A stretch of 64,000 bases of DNA from Stenotrophomonas maltophilia. GTDB taxonomy: Bacteria; Pseudomonadota; Gammaproteobacteria; Xanthomonadales; Xanthomonadaceae. The position numbers were made by a program, and so were the translations under genes. The notes beneath the pieces were generated by a model, which saw nothing but the letters and a program-made list of their open reading frames with translations, made no database searches and had not been told where the DNA came from. This document shows positions 32,130 to 40,293 of this stretch, one piece after another. Location of the stretch: positions 868,001 to 932,000 of the forward strand of contig NZ_NERD01000002.1 of assembly GCF_002799155.1 (NCBI RefSeq). The letters run 5' to 3'. How positions within the stretch are numbered: the stretch's first letter is position 1; each line of letters begins with the position of its first letter.

Positions 32130-33962
32130 ATGTTCCGTTGGTTTGAATCCCTGATCCCGGTGTTCCCGCCCGTGGATGGGCGCATGCCACCGCGCAAGGT
32201 GCTGCCGTTCTACCTGCACTACCTGCGCCCGGTGTGGCCGGTGCTGCTGGCGACCCTGATCGCTGGCCTGCTGCTGGCGCTGGTGGAAGTGGCGATGTTC
32301 GATTACCTGGGCCGCATCGTCGACATGGTCGCCGAGCAGCCGGGGGCCGATTTCTTCAAGCGCCACGCCAATGACCTGGGCTGGATGCTGTTCATCACGG
32401 TCATCGCGCGGCCGATCCTGGTCGGCCTGCACAACCTGCTGGTCAACCAGGCCATCGTGCCCGGACTGAGCAACCGCTCGCGCTGGCTGATGCACAACTA
32501 CGTGGTGCGGCAGAGCCTGAGCTTCTTCCAGAACGACTTCGCCGGCAGCGTCGCCAACCGGGTGATGCAGACCGGTACCTCGCTGCGCGAATCGGCCGTA
32601 CAGATGGTCGATTCGCTCTGGTACATCGTGGTCTATACCGGCACCGCGCTGTACCTGTTCGCGCAGGCCGACTGGCGGCTGATGGTGCCGCTGATCCTGT
32701 GGCTGCTGGCCTATGCGGTGATCATGGTCTACTTCGTGCCGCGCGCGAAGGAACGCGCCTGGATCGCTTCCGAGGCACGTTCCAAGGCGATGGGCCGCAT
32801 CGTCGATGGCTACACCAACATTCCCACGCTGAAGCTGTTCGCCCATGGCGGACGCGAGCAGGCCTACGTTGCCGAATCGATCCAGGAACTGGCGGTCAAG
32901 CACCGCGCGCAGACCCGGGTCACCACCGGCATGGACCTGACCATCTCCATCGTCAACGGCTTCCTGATCGCCGGTACCTGCGGGCTGGCGCTGTGGCTGT
33001 GGAATGGTGGCCACATCACCGTCGGCGCGATCACCCTGGCCACCGGCCTGGTGATCCGCATCCACAACATGTCCGGCTGGATCATGTGGACCATCAACGG
33101 CATCTTCGAGGACATCGGCACGGTGCAGGACGGCATCACCACCATCGCCCAGCCGCTGACCGTGCAGGACCGCGAGGATGCAGTGCCATTGCAGGTGACC
33201 CGTGGTGGCGTGCATTTCCAGGACATCCACTTCCACTATGGCAAGAAGGGCGGGGTGATCGCCGGCCTCGACCTGGTGGTGAAGCCCGGCGAGAAGATCG
33301 GCCTGGTGGGTCCTTCCGGTGCCGGCAAGTCGACCCTGGTCAACGTGCTGCTGCGCCTGTACGACCTGGAAAGTGGCCGCATCCTGATCGACGACCAGGA
33401 CATTGCGTACGTCACCCAGGAAAGCCTGCGCCAGCAGATCGGCGTGGTCACCCAGGATACCTCGCTGCTGCATCGCTCGATCCGCGACAATCTGCTGTAC
33501 GGCCGTCCCGACGCGACCGATGAGCAGTTGCGCGCAGCCGTAACCAAGGCGCGTGCCGAAGCCTTCATCGATACGCTGGTGGACGGGCAGGGGCGTCGTG
33601 GCTACGACGCGCATGTCGGCGAGCGCGGCGTGAAGCTGTCCGGCGGCCAGCGCCAGCGCATCGCCATTGCCCGCGTACTGCTGAAGGACGCACCGATCCT
33701 GGTGCTGGACGAGGCGACCTCGGCGCTGGATTCGGAAGTGGAAGCGGCGATCCAGGACAGCCTGGACGAGCTGATGGGCGGCAAGACGGTGATCGCGATC
33801 GCGCACCGGTTGTCGACCATCGCGCGCATGGACCGGTTGGTGGTGATGGACCAGGGCCGCATCGTCGAGACCGGCACCCACGCCGAGCTGATTACGGCCG
33901 GTGGCCTGTACGCGCGGTTGTGGGCGCGGCAGACCGGTGGTTTTGTGGCTGCCGATCAGTAG
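32130..33962 (+). CDS. ABC exporter, fused membrane and ATPase domains
   Basis: A 610-residue half-transporter (works as a dimer). Six membrane helices occupy residues 25-330; the ATPase has Walker A GPSGAGKST, Q-loop VVTQDTSLL, signature LSGGQRQRIAIARVL, Walker B ILVLDEATSAL and switch IAHRLST. The Q-loop and membrane region resemble bacterial multidrug or lipid-type exporters with the RADSLWYIVVYT kind of helix; substrate unknown. ATG 32130 follows gaggcgagggag. Its stop codon TAG is part of the SMAG repeat at 33959, so insertion of the repeat appears to have set the C-terminus. Confidence 0.93.
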   Translation: MFRWFESLIPVFPPVDGRMPPRKVLPFYLHYLRPVWPVLLATLIAGLLLALVEVAMFDYLGRIVDMVAEQPGADFFKRHANDLGWMLFITVIARPILVGLHNLLVNQAIVPGLSNRSRWLMHNYVVRQSLSFFQNDFAGSVANRVMQTGTSLRESAVQMVDSLWYIVVYTGTALYLFAQADWRLMVPLILWLLAYAVIMVYFVPRAKERAWIASEARSKAMGRIVDGYTNIPTLKLFAHGGREQAYVAESIQELAVKHRAQTRVTTGMDLTISIVNGFLIAGTCGLALWLWNGGHITVGAITLATGLVIRIHNMSGWIMWTINGIFEDIGTVQDGITTIAQPLTVQDREDAVPLQVTRGGVHFQDIHFHYGKKGGVIAGLDLVVKPGEKIGLVGPSGAGKSTLVNVLLRLYDLESGRILIDDQDIAYVTQESLRQQIGVVTQDTSLLHRSIRDNLLYGRPDATDEQLRAAVTKARAEAFIDTLVDGQGRRGYDAHVGERGVKLSGGQRQRIAIARVLLKDAPILVLDEATSALDSEVEAAIQDSLDELMGGKTVIAIAHRLSTIARMDRLVVMDQGRIVETGTHAELITAGGLYARLWARQTGGFVAADQ

Positions 33963-33983
33963 ATCCACGCCATGCGTGGATGC
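33959..33983. repeat. SMAG (GTAG) repeat overlapping a stop codon
   Basis: GTAGATCCACGCC/ATGCGTGGATGC. Bases 33960-33962 of the GTAG head are the ABC exporter's TAG stop. Confidence 0.92.
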
Positions 33984-33990
33984 ATCCCTT

Positions 33991-34029
33991 GGGGCCGGAT
34001 CCCTTTCCGCAGGAAAGGGCTCTGACCCC
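33991..34029. repeat. GGGGTCAG-family palindrome
   Basis: GGGGCCGGATCCCTTTCC and GGAAAGGGCTCTGACCCC arms with a GCA centre. Its orientation is opposite to the copy at 45321. The ribosome site of the following gene lies 12 bases further. Confidence 0.85.
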
Positions 34030-34050
34030 AGTGTGTTTCCGGAGACCCGC

Positions 34051-35274
34051 ATGATCCACCCGCTACGCCCTTTGCTGCTCGCGCTTGCCCTGGTCAGTTC
34101 AGCGGCGGCAGCCACGCCAGCCCCCATGCAAGGCGACCAGCTCGAACAGGTGGTCCTGCTCAGCCGCCACAACCTGCGCGCGCCGGTGGTGGCATCGGGT
34201 GCGCTGGCCAATGCCACGCCAGAGCGCTGGCCAGGCTGGGACGTCGCCCCAGGCGAGCTGACCGCCAAGGGCGGCGTGCTGGAGGTCTACATGGGCCGCT
34301 ACATCGGCCAGTGGCTGCGGCAGGCGCAGCTGCTGCCGCCGTCGGATTGCCCGCAGCCGGGTGACTTCCACGCCCACGCCAACAGCCTGCAGCGCACCCA
34401 GGCCACCGCGCAGTTCTTCGTTGCCGGAGCCTTCCCGGGCTGCCATGTTGCAATCGAGCAGCGCATGCCGCTGGGCACGATGGACCCGCTGTTCAATCCG
34501 GTGATCCACCGCGATGACGCGGCCTTCCGCGCACGTGCGGTGTCGGCGATGCAACAGGCACGGGCCGCATCGGATCTGGCACCGGCGTTGGCGGTGGTGG
34601 AGGCGATCACCCGCTATCCGCAGTCGGCGGCATGCATGGGGCGCAGCGACTGCCATCTAATGCTGGCCGACACGACCTTCAGTGCGGAACCGGGCAAGGA
34701 GCCACGCGCGTCCGGTTCGCTGGCCCTGGCCAGTGGACTGGTCGATGCCTTGTTGATGGAGCACTACCAGGGAAGCAGTACTTCGCGCGAAGGGTGGGGC
34801 CGCTTGAACACGGAAGGCCAATGGCAGGCGTTGGCGCAGATCCGCAACCGCTACCAGGACATCCTGTTCGGAACGCCCGAGGTGGCGCGGGACGTGGCCG
34901 CGCCGCTTCTGGCAAGAATAAACGCGCTGTTCGAAGATCCGGCGTCACCGAAGGTGAGCCTGCTGGTCGGCCACGATTCCAACATCGGTTCGGTGCTGGC
35001 GGCGTTGGGAATCAGCGACTACAGCCTGCCGGGCCAGTACGAGAAGACGCCGATCGGCGGCCTGCTGCAGTTCGAGCGCTGGCGTGATCGCCACAGCGGT
35101 GAGGAAAGGATCCGCCTGGCCTACGTCTACCCGACCACCGCGCAGCTGCGCGATGTGCTGCCTCTGACCAACGCGCAGCCGGCGGGCCGCGTCGCGCTTC
35201 GTGTGCCGGGGTGCGCGGCACAGGGCTGCACCGTCGCCGAGTTCCAACGTCTGCTGCATCCGGCAGCCCGCTGA
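34051..35274 (+). CDS. periplasmic histidine acid phosphatase (glucose-1-phosphatase/phytase type)
   Basis: A 407-residue exported phosphatase: signal peptide ending SSAAAA, catalytic LLSRHNLRAPV (the RHGxRxP motif with Asn, as in E. coli Agp) with the phosphate-accepting His, and the proton donor motif GHDSNIGSVLAAL near residue 310. Cys pairs (DCPQPG/FPGCHV, ACMGRSDCH, GCAAQGC) suggest disulfides. It should release phosphate from sugar phosphates or inositol phosphates in the periplasm. GGAG precedes the ATG at 34051. Confidence 0.9.
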   Translation: MIHPLRPLLLALALVSSAAAATPAPMQGDQLEQVVLLSRHNLRAPVVASGALANATPERWPGWDVAPGELTAKGGVLEVYMGRYIGQWLRQAQLLPPSDCPQPGDFHAHANSLQRTQATAQFFVAGAFPGCHVAIEQRMPLGTMDPLFNPVIHRDDAAFRARAVSAMQQARAASDLAPALAVVEAITRYPQSAACMGRSDCHLMLADTTFSAEPGKEPRASGSLALASGLVDALLMEHYQGSSTSREGWGRLNTEGQWQALAQIRNRYQDILFGTPEVARDVAAPLLARINALFEDPASPKVSLLVGHDSNIGSVLAALGISDYSLPGQYEKTPIGGLLQFERWRDRHSGEERIRLAYVYPTTAQLRDVLPLTNAQPAGRVALRVPGCAAQGCTVAEFQRLLHPAAR

Positions 35275-35283
35275 GGTACGCCG

Positions 35284-36282
35284 CTAACGCAGCGGCGCGC
35301 GCACGATGCCATGCGTGGCCATCAGCGTAAGGTCGCCGCCCAGCCGTGGCGAGTGGAACGGGCCGCGCGCATGCGCGACATCGAACAGGCCGCCATCCGG
35401 TGATCGCAACCGGTAGAACTCGACCCAGCCGCTGGCCTGCAGGGGCAGCTGTGCAACGCCGGTGTGTTCGTTGAACCATGCAGGGTCCTTGCTGCCTTCG
35501 ATGACGCGGCGGGCAAGGCGGTCGATAGCGTGATCCCTGCTGGCGTACCAGTCCTGGCCGCGCAGCCGCGCCAGCTCAGCCATCATCACCAGCGGCGCCA
35601 ATGCGTAATCGTGGTAGTGCAGGGCACGTTGCCCGCGCGCCATTTCCAGCGGCAGGCTGCCATCGTCCTGAATGTCATCGATGCCCTTCTGGAAGGCGGC
35701 GTGGCCGGCCTGCCACAAGGTCTCGTCACTCGTGGCCAGGCCGGTGGCCAGCACGCCCAGGCCGCCCCAGTAGTAGTGGTTGTTGCGGCGCCGTTTCGGA
35801 TTGTCCCAATACGCCAGATTGGCCCGTGCCAGCTTCTGCAACCAGAGGTCGATGCGCTCGCGCTGCCGGGTATCAGCTTGGTCATGCACCTTCAGGTAGG
35901 CCATCGCTACCGCATCGAGCATCCACTGCCGCATGTAGAACGACTGGTTGTTGTTGACCCGGACCATCTGCCCGAGCATGGCGCCATCGTCGGCCCACGC
36001 ACCCAGCCAGCTCAGGGTGCACTGTGCCGCTGCCGGGTCACCGTCGCGCAGGTAGTCGTCGCTCATGCGCGCCACGTCGGCGGCATAGCGGTCAAGAGGC
36101 GCGGTGGCGTCCTTGTTCTGCTGGTGCAGTACCGGGTCGATCACCGAACCGGCCTTGTCGGTGTAGTAGCCCACGGCCCGGATGTCGGGTTGCCCGGCCG
36201 GCGGCGACGGGCAGGCGGCGAAGGCCGTAGCGGCGGCCATTGCAGAGGAGAGCAAGCCAAGAACTAACACCAGGTGGCGCAT
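35284..36282 (-). CDS. PL5-family polysaccharide lyase (alginate lyase-like)
   Basis: A 332-residue exported lyase with signal peptide ending AFAA. It belongs to the AlgL/PL5 family: QSFYMRQWMLDAVAMAYL, the NNHYYWGGLGVLATG segment with catalytic His169, Arg216 (MARGQRA) and Tyr223 (LHYHDYAL). These follow, offset by one, the numbering I remember for the S. maltophilia lyase Smlt1473, which cuts alginate, hyaluronate and polyglucuronate depending on pH. There is no alginate synthesis operon nearby, so it may act on host or foreign polymers. ATG 36282 gives the proper signal peptide. It is convergent with the phosphatase gene, nine bases apart. Confidence 0.88.
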   Translation of the reverse strand: MRHLVLVLGLLSSAMAAATAFAACPSPPAGQPDIRAVGYYTDKAGSVIDPVLHQQNKDATAPLDRYAADVARMSDDYLRDGDPAAAQCTLSWLGAWADDGAMLGQMVRVNNNQSFYMRQWMLDAVAMAYLKVHDQADTRQRERIDLWLQKLARANLAYWDNPKRRRNNHYYWGGLGVLATGLATSDETLWQAGHAAFQKGIDDIQDDGSLPLEMARGQRALHYHDYALAPLVMMAELARLRGQDWYASRDHAIDRLARRVIEGSKDPAWFNEHTGVAQLPLQASGWVEFYRLRSPDGGLFDVAHARGPFHSPRLGGDLTLMATHGIVRAPLR

Positions 36283-36501
36283 TGGAGTCTGCGGGAACAG
36301 GGAGATGATGCGAACAATGCGCCCGCAGATGTTGTCCATGTGTGAGGCGGAGTAGGCCGAGCGGCGGGTATTCGGGACGGGCAGGCAGGAGTCAGCGAGC
36401 GGCAGGCGTCACGCCGCATTGAAATGCATGCCCTCACTGGCGCAATCCATGCTCCTGATTCAGCTACCCTCATGCCATCAATCCAGCGCGAGGTGCGGCT
36501 T

Positions 36502-36738
36502 GTGAGAATCACGGATTTTCTCGTAATGAACGGTGATGGTGACCGGATTCAGGCTGATCCGCATGGCAACAACGTGGCCTTCAACTGCTTCGATTGCGAG
36601 CACCCGATAGTGGCGGTCGCACTGGAGAACCAGAGAGGCAGTGATGAAGAGCATCCAGCGGTCTGCCGCGGCTGTGGTGCAGAGTACTTTTTGGATCCAC
36701 GGCAGGGTTCGAGCAAAATGTATATCCACATGCTCTGA
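36502..36738 (+). CDS. small conserved zinc-ribbon protein
   Basis: A short cytoplasmic protein of about 78 residues with two Cys pairs (CFDC and CRGC) that can bind zinc, and the well-ordered phrases ADPHGNNVAFNC, ENQRGSDEEHP and GAEYFLDPRQG. I believe it belongs to a small uncharacterised proteobacterial family. GTG 36502 with GAGG nine bases upstream is favoured because the family-like part starts VRITDFLVMN; in-frame ATGs at 36424 and 36472 would add a poorly conserved-looking N-terminus. Its base composition is visibly less GC-rich than neighbours. Confidence 0.55.
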   Translation: MRITDFLVMNGDGDRIQADPHGNNVAFNCFDCEHPIVAVALENQRGSDEEHPAVCRGCGAEYFLDPRQGSSKMYIHML

Positions 36739-36755
36739 CTTGGGCAGCGCCGGAG

Positions 36756-36790
36756 AAAAAATGGCCCGGGTTTCCCCGGGCCATTCTGTT
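36756..36790. terminator. bidirectional terminator
   Basis: AATGGCCCGGG-tttc-CCCGGGCCATT is a perfect 11-bp stem with an A-run before and CTGTTTTC after. It serves the small zinc-ribbon gene (plus) and the DUF885 gene (minus), which converge on it. Confidence 0.88.
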
Positions 36791-36810
36791 TTCAACTCAC
36801 ACCGGCTCAA

Positions 36811-38619
36811 TCACTCGATCGGCTGGTCCAGCATCAGCTGGCGTGCGAAACGCACCGGCGGGGCGCCGTAGGACAGCACCTGGTCGTGGTACGCCTTCAG
36901 GTTGAATTTGTCGCCGAGCTTGTCCTGCACCGCCTTGCGGGTGTCGAAGTGTTCCTGCGCGCCGACGAAGTAGGTCGGCAGCTGCGCCGAGGTCAGCTGC
37001 GCGCGCACCCACTTGCCGGCGGCTTCGCTTTCCTGCTGGAACGCGTCGTGTGTCATCAGGTGCATCGCCTTCTCGCGATCCCAGTTGTCCACGTGCACGC
37101 CCTGGTCGAGGATCGCGTTGGAGATCGTGCGCAGATAGAACTTCAGCTGCACCAGGTGGAACAGCGGGTCGTTGTTGAGGTAACCCTGCTCCTGCATCAT
37201 GCGCTCGGTGTAGACCGCCCAGCCTTCGGCGAACAGGCCCGAACGCAGCACCGCACGCAGGGTGGAGGGGAACTTGGCCGAGTGCCAGCCTTCCAGGTAG
37301 TGGCCCGGGGTGCCTTCGTGGATGCTCAGCAGGTGGATCATGCGCGAGTTGTATTCACGCAGGAACGAGTCGACCTGCTTCTCGCTCCAGTTGTCCGGAA
37401 TCGGCGACACGGCGTAGAAGGTCTTCAGGTTCTTGTCCAGCGGGCCCGGCGAATCGCAGTAGGCCACGGCCACGCCACGCTGGAATTCCGGCATCAGGAT
37501 GATGTCCACCGGCGCGTCGGGCAGCGTCATCAGATCATGCTCGCGCACGAATGCGGTGGACTGCTCCAGCGCGGCCTTGGCATCATCGACCACCTTGTCG
37601 CGTGCCGGCTTGTCGGCGTAGGCCAGTTCCAGCGCGGCCTCGATCGCCTTCTGCTGCTGCTCGTCGGTCGGCTGGGCCGGCATTTCCGGTGCACCCGGCT
37701 TGTCCTTCAGCACGGTCTGCGCGATGCCGTACATGTCTTCGCGCACGCGCTTGAGTTCGGCGCGGGCACGCTCACCGATCTCCTGGCGCGACAGCGAGGA
37801 GCTCAGTGCGAACTTCAGTTTCTGGTCGTATTTTTCCGCACCGATGCGGAAATCACCCTTGGCATTCGGCACCAGGGTCTTGTCCAGCCAGGCCTGCTGT
37901 TCGTCCACCGCTTTCTTCAGGCCGTCGATGGCGGCCTGCAGGCGCTGCTGGTCGGCCTGCGGCAGTTCACCGATGTGCGGCGTGATGAAGGTATCGACGA
38001 TGCTGAGGATGCCCTTGTTCTGCTTGGCCACCGTCTCGGCATGGATCTTCGGCACGCGGGCCGGATCCAGGTTCTCGCGGGCCTGGGCGAAGATCGCCGG
38101 CAGCTTTTCCATGCGTGCGGTGGCCGACTTCAGGCGCTCCGGCAGCGGCGCGAACTCGCGCGCCATCAGGCCGTAGATCGCGCTACCGGCGATGCCGTTG
38201 TACAGCTGCGGGTCCCACTTGCCGGACTGCAGCACTTCGGCGTTCCAGATTTCCGACTGCAGCTGGTTGCGCAGGATCGCCGCGTCCACCTGGTTTTCGC
38301 GGCCGAGCTTGGCCACGTCGATCTTGTCCAGCTCGCCCAGCAGTGCCTTGTAGGCGGCCACGGTCTTCTGCTGGCCGGCGGCGCTCAGGTCGTCCAGCTC
38401 GCTGTCGTAGCGGTGGTCACCGATCTGGGTGGCGCTGACCGGGGACAGCTGCATCCAGGTGTCCAGGGCGCGCTTGGACAGGTCGGCGAAGGCGGCATCG
38501 ACCGCCGCCTCACCGGCCTGCTGGCTGGCGGCCGGGGTGGAACCGTTGGTCGGGGCGTCGGCCGGCTGGCAACCGGCCAGGGCGGCGACCAGGGCGAGGG
38601 CAAGAAGATGCGGGCGCAT
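36811..38619 (-). CDS. DUF885 metallopeptidase-like lipoprotein
   Basis: A 602-residue lipoprotein (lipobox LAGC, Cys17), mostly helical. Near residue 430 is HEGTPGHYLEGWH, an HExxxH metal motif, followed by LFAEGWAVYTERMM, which should give the third ligand Glu. This is the DUF885 family, thought to contain zinc peptidases or carboxypeptidase-like enzymes anchored in the periplasm; proof of activity is limited. It is divergent from the GFA gene. Confidence 0.9.
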   Translation of the reverse strand: MRPHLLALALVAALAGCQPADAPTNGSTPAASQQAGEAAVDAAFADLSKRALDTWMQLSPVSATQIGDHRYDSELDDLSAAGQQKTVAAYKALLGELDKIDVAKLGRENQVDAAILRNQLQSEIWNAEVLQSGKWDPQLYNGIAGSAIYGLMAREFAPLPERLKSATARMEKLPAIFAQARENLDPARVPKIHAETVAKQNKGILSIVDTFITPHIGELPQADQQRLQAAIDGLKKAVDEQQAWLDKTLVPNAKGDFRIGAEKYDQKLKFALSSSLSRQEIGERARAELKRVREDMYGIAQTVLKDKPGAPEMPAQPTDEQQQKAIEAALELAYADKPARDKVVDDAKAALEQSTAFVREHDLMTLPDAPVDIILMPEFQRGVAVAYCDSPGPLDKNLKTFYAVSPIPDNWSEKQVDSFLREYNSRMIHLLSIHEGTPGHYLEGWHSAKFPSTLRAVLRSGLFAEGWAVYTERMMQEQGYLNNDPLFHLVQLKFYLRTISNAILDQGVHVDNWDREKAMHLMTHDAFQQESEAAGKWVRAQLTSAQLPTYFVGAQEHFDTRKAVQDKLGDKFNLKAYHDQVLSYGAPPVRFARQLMLDQPIE

Positions 38620-38683
38620 CGGCGTTCCTGTACAGGGTCAAACCCCGAGCATAGGGCCCCGGGGCTGCTTTGTCCCCGTGCCA

Positions 38684-38689
38684 TAGGAT
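38684..38689 (+). promoter_or_regulatory. candidate -10 box TAGGAT
   Basis: TAGGAT lies 43 bases before the GFA-protein ATG in the divergent gap. The same hexamer precedes the THX gene. Confidence 0.3.
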
Positions 38690-38731
38690 TACCATGGTGG
38701 CAGACAAGGACTCTCCAGCGGAGCGCAGGAC

Positions 38732-39088
38732 ATGGAATACCAGGGAAGCTGCCATTGCGGCAGGATCGCATTCACCGTACAGGCCGGGGCGCCGATCAGC
38801 GACGTCATCGACTGCAACTGCTCGATGTGCCGCCGCCGCGGCAGCCTGCTGTGGTTCACGCCGCGTGAGGCGTTCCAGCTGACGACCGATCCGGCGGACG
38901 TGGCCACCTATCATTTCAACAAGGCCCACATCGATCATCACCATTGCCGTGAGTGCGGCGTTGCGCCGTACAGCGAAGCGGTGGACCCGCGCACAGGTAC
39001 GCCGATGGTGGCGGTGAACGTGCGCTGCGTGCCGCAGGTGGATCTGGGCACGTTGGCGGTGATGTCCTATGACGGAGCCGCACTGTGA
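38732..39088 (+). CDS. GFA-family protein (glutathione-dependent formaldehyde-activating fold)
   Basis: A 118-residue zinc protein of the GFA/CENP-V fold: GSCHCGRIAFTV, then CNCSMCRRRGSLLWF and HCRECGVAPYSEA, which hold the two zinc sites. Such proteins are predicted S-hydroxymethyl-glutathione synthases, but most members are unassigned. Its stop overlaps the GTG start of the next gene (GTGA). Confidence 0.9.
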   Translation: MEYQGSCHCGRIAFTVQAGAPISDVIDCNCSMCRRRGSLLWFTPREAFQLTTDPADVATYHFNKAHIDHHHCRECGVAPYSEAVDPRTGTPMVAVNVRCVPQVDLGTLAVMSYDGAAL

Positions 39089-39900
39089 GGCCGGTGCGTG
39101 CGTGGACGCGTGTGGTGACGATGCCGGTACTGCTGCTGGCGCTGGCGGCCTGTGCCAAGCACGGCGATGCGGCGGCCGATGCAGGCGCCACTGCCGCCGA
39201 GGCTGCCGTCGCATCACCGGAAGGTGCCTTCCTGGCCTATGAACATGACGTGCAGGTACAGCTGGAGGCGGCGCAGATCGCACCGCGCATCCAGCAGGTG
39301 GCACAGGCCTGTCAGAACGCGAAGTTCGGTGACTGCGCGGTGCTGCAGGTCGACCAGCGCAGTGGCGAGCAGCCCAGCGGCGAGGTCAGGGTACGCATCG
39401 CGCCGAAGGGCACCGAGCCGCTGATCGCGATGGCCGGTGAAGGTGGAAAACTGCAGTCGCGCAACACGCGTGCCGAAGATCTCGCGCAAGCCGTGGCCGA
39501 TACGGCGCTGACCAAGGCGCGGCTGGAGAAGGAACATGCGCGGCTGCTGTCCTACCAGGACCGCAAGGACCTGAAGATCGAAGACCTGATGGCGATCACC
39601 ACGCGCCTGTCGGAGATCGAAGCGGGCGTCGAGCAGGCCAACAAGGATGCCGCCCAGCAGCGCCGGCGCATCGATACCCAGCTGGTGACGATCCACTTCG
39701 ATACCACGTCCGGCCAGCGCAGCCGCAGCGAGATCGGTGAGGCGCTGAGCGAATCGGGCAGCATCCTCAGCACCAGCATTGCGTTCCTGATCCGCGCTGC
39801 GGCCGCGCTGCTGCCGGTGGCGGTGCTGGCCCTGATCGTGGCATGGGGTGCGCGGGCGTGGTGGCGTCGCCGCCGCCGCAAGCTGCCGCCCACCCTCTGA
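39085..39900 (+). CDS. DUF4349-like membrane lipoprotein
   Basis: A 271-residue lipoprotein (LAAC near residue 22) starting at GTG 39085, which overlaps the GFA stop. The GTG start is preferred to ATG 39121 because it gives the positively charged signal (RPVRAWTR). The mature part has a beta-rich half, a long coiled coil (RLEKEHARLLSYQDRKDLKIEDLMAITTRL region, about residues 150-205) and a C-terminal membrane helix followed by an Arg/Lys-rich tail. The layout is that of DUF4349 proteins, whose function is unknown. Confidence 0.75.
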   Translation: MRPVRAWTRVVTMPVLLLALAACAKHGDAAADAGATAAEAAVASPEGAFLAYEHDVQVQLEAAQIAPRIQQVAQACQNAKFGDCAVLQVDQRSGEQPSGEVRVRIAPKGTEPLIAMAGEGGKLQSRNTRAEDLAQAVADTALTKARLEKEHARLLSYQDRKDLKIEDLMAITTRLSEIEAGVEQANKDAAQQRRRIDTQLVTIHFDTTSGQRSRSEIGEALSESGSILSTSIAFLIRAAAALLPVAVLALIVAWGARAWWRRRRRKLPPTL

Positions 39901-39910
39901 GGCAATGGTT

Positions 39911-39933
39911 GATGCCGGTAGCCCGCCGGCATC
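39911..39933. terminator. hairpin between convergent genes
   Basis: GATGCCGG and CCGGCATC arms with a 7-base loop holding GTAG-like TAGCCCG. It overlaps the stop codon of the minus-strand gene and follows the DUF4349 gene by 11 bases. It may be a SMAG-derived repeat used as terminator; no T-run follows. Confidence 0.5.
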
Positions 39934-40225
39934 AGCCCTCGTCAGTCTCGTACTCGACGAACACATCCAGCTCCAGCGCCAGCTCCTGCACCGCATCGCG
40001 CACCTTCTGCGCGGTGCTTTCATTGCCGACTTCCACTTCCAGTTCGTGGATGCCCGGGCCGATGTCATCGGACAGCCCGGCCGAACTGGAATCGTCGTCG
40101 TCCATGTGTGGCATCAGGTCGTCGGTTTCCTCGACATGTTCGATGCCATCCAGGCCGAGCAGCAGATCGCTGATCGCACGGGCGTCGTCTTCGGTTCCGG
40201 TGATGCGCAGTCGCAGCATGGCCAT
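39932..40225 (-). CDS. small conserved hypothetical protein, acidic
   Basis: A 97-residue soluble acidic protein I do not recognise. It seems to be a small alpha-beta (ferredoxin-like) unit: strand LRLRITGTEDD, helix ARAISDLLLGLDGIEHVEE, an acidic loop PHMDDDDSSSAGLSDDIG, strand HELEVEVGN, helix AQKVRDAVQELALELDVFVEYE. ACT-like or antitoxin-like folds are possible. It stands alone between the DUF4349 and LysR genes. Confidence 0.7.
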   Translation of the reverse strand: MAMLRLRITGTEDDARAISDLLLGLDGIEHVEETDDLMPHMDDDDSSSAGLSDDIGPGIHELEVEVGNESTAQKVRDAVQELALELDVFVEYETDEG

Positions 40226-40293
40226 GGCATAGGTACGTTGTGGGTTCGCCAGCAGCCTAGCCAGCGTGAAGCAAAGAACGGGTGAGGGCGCAG

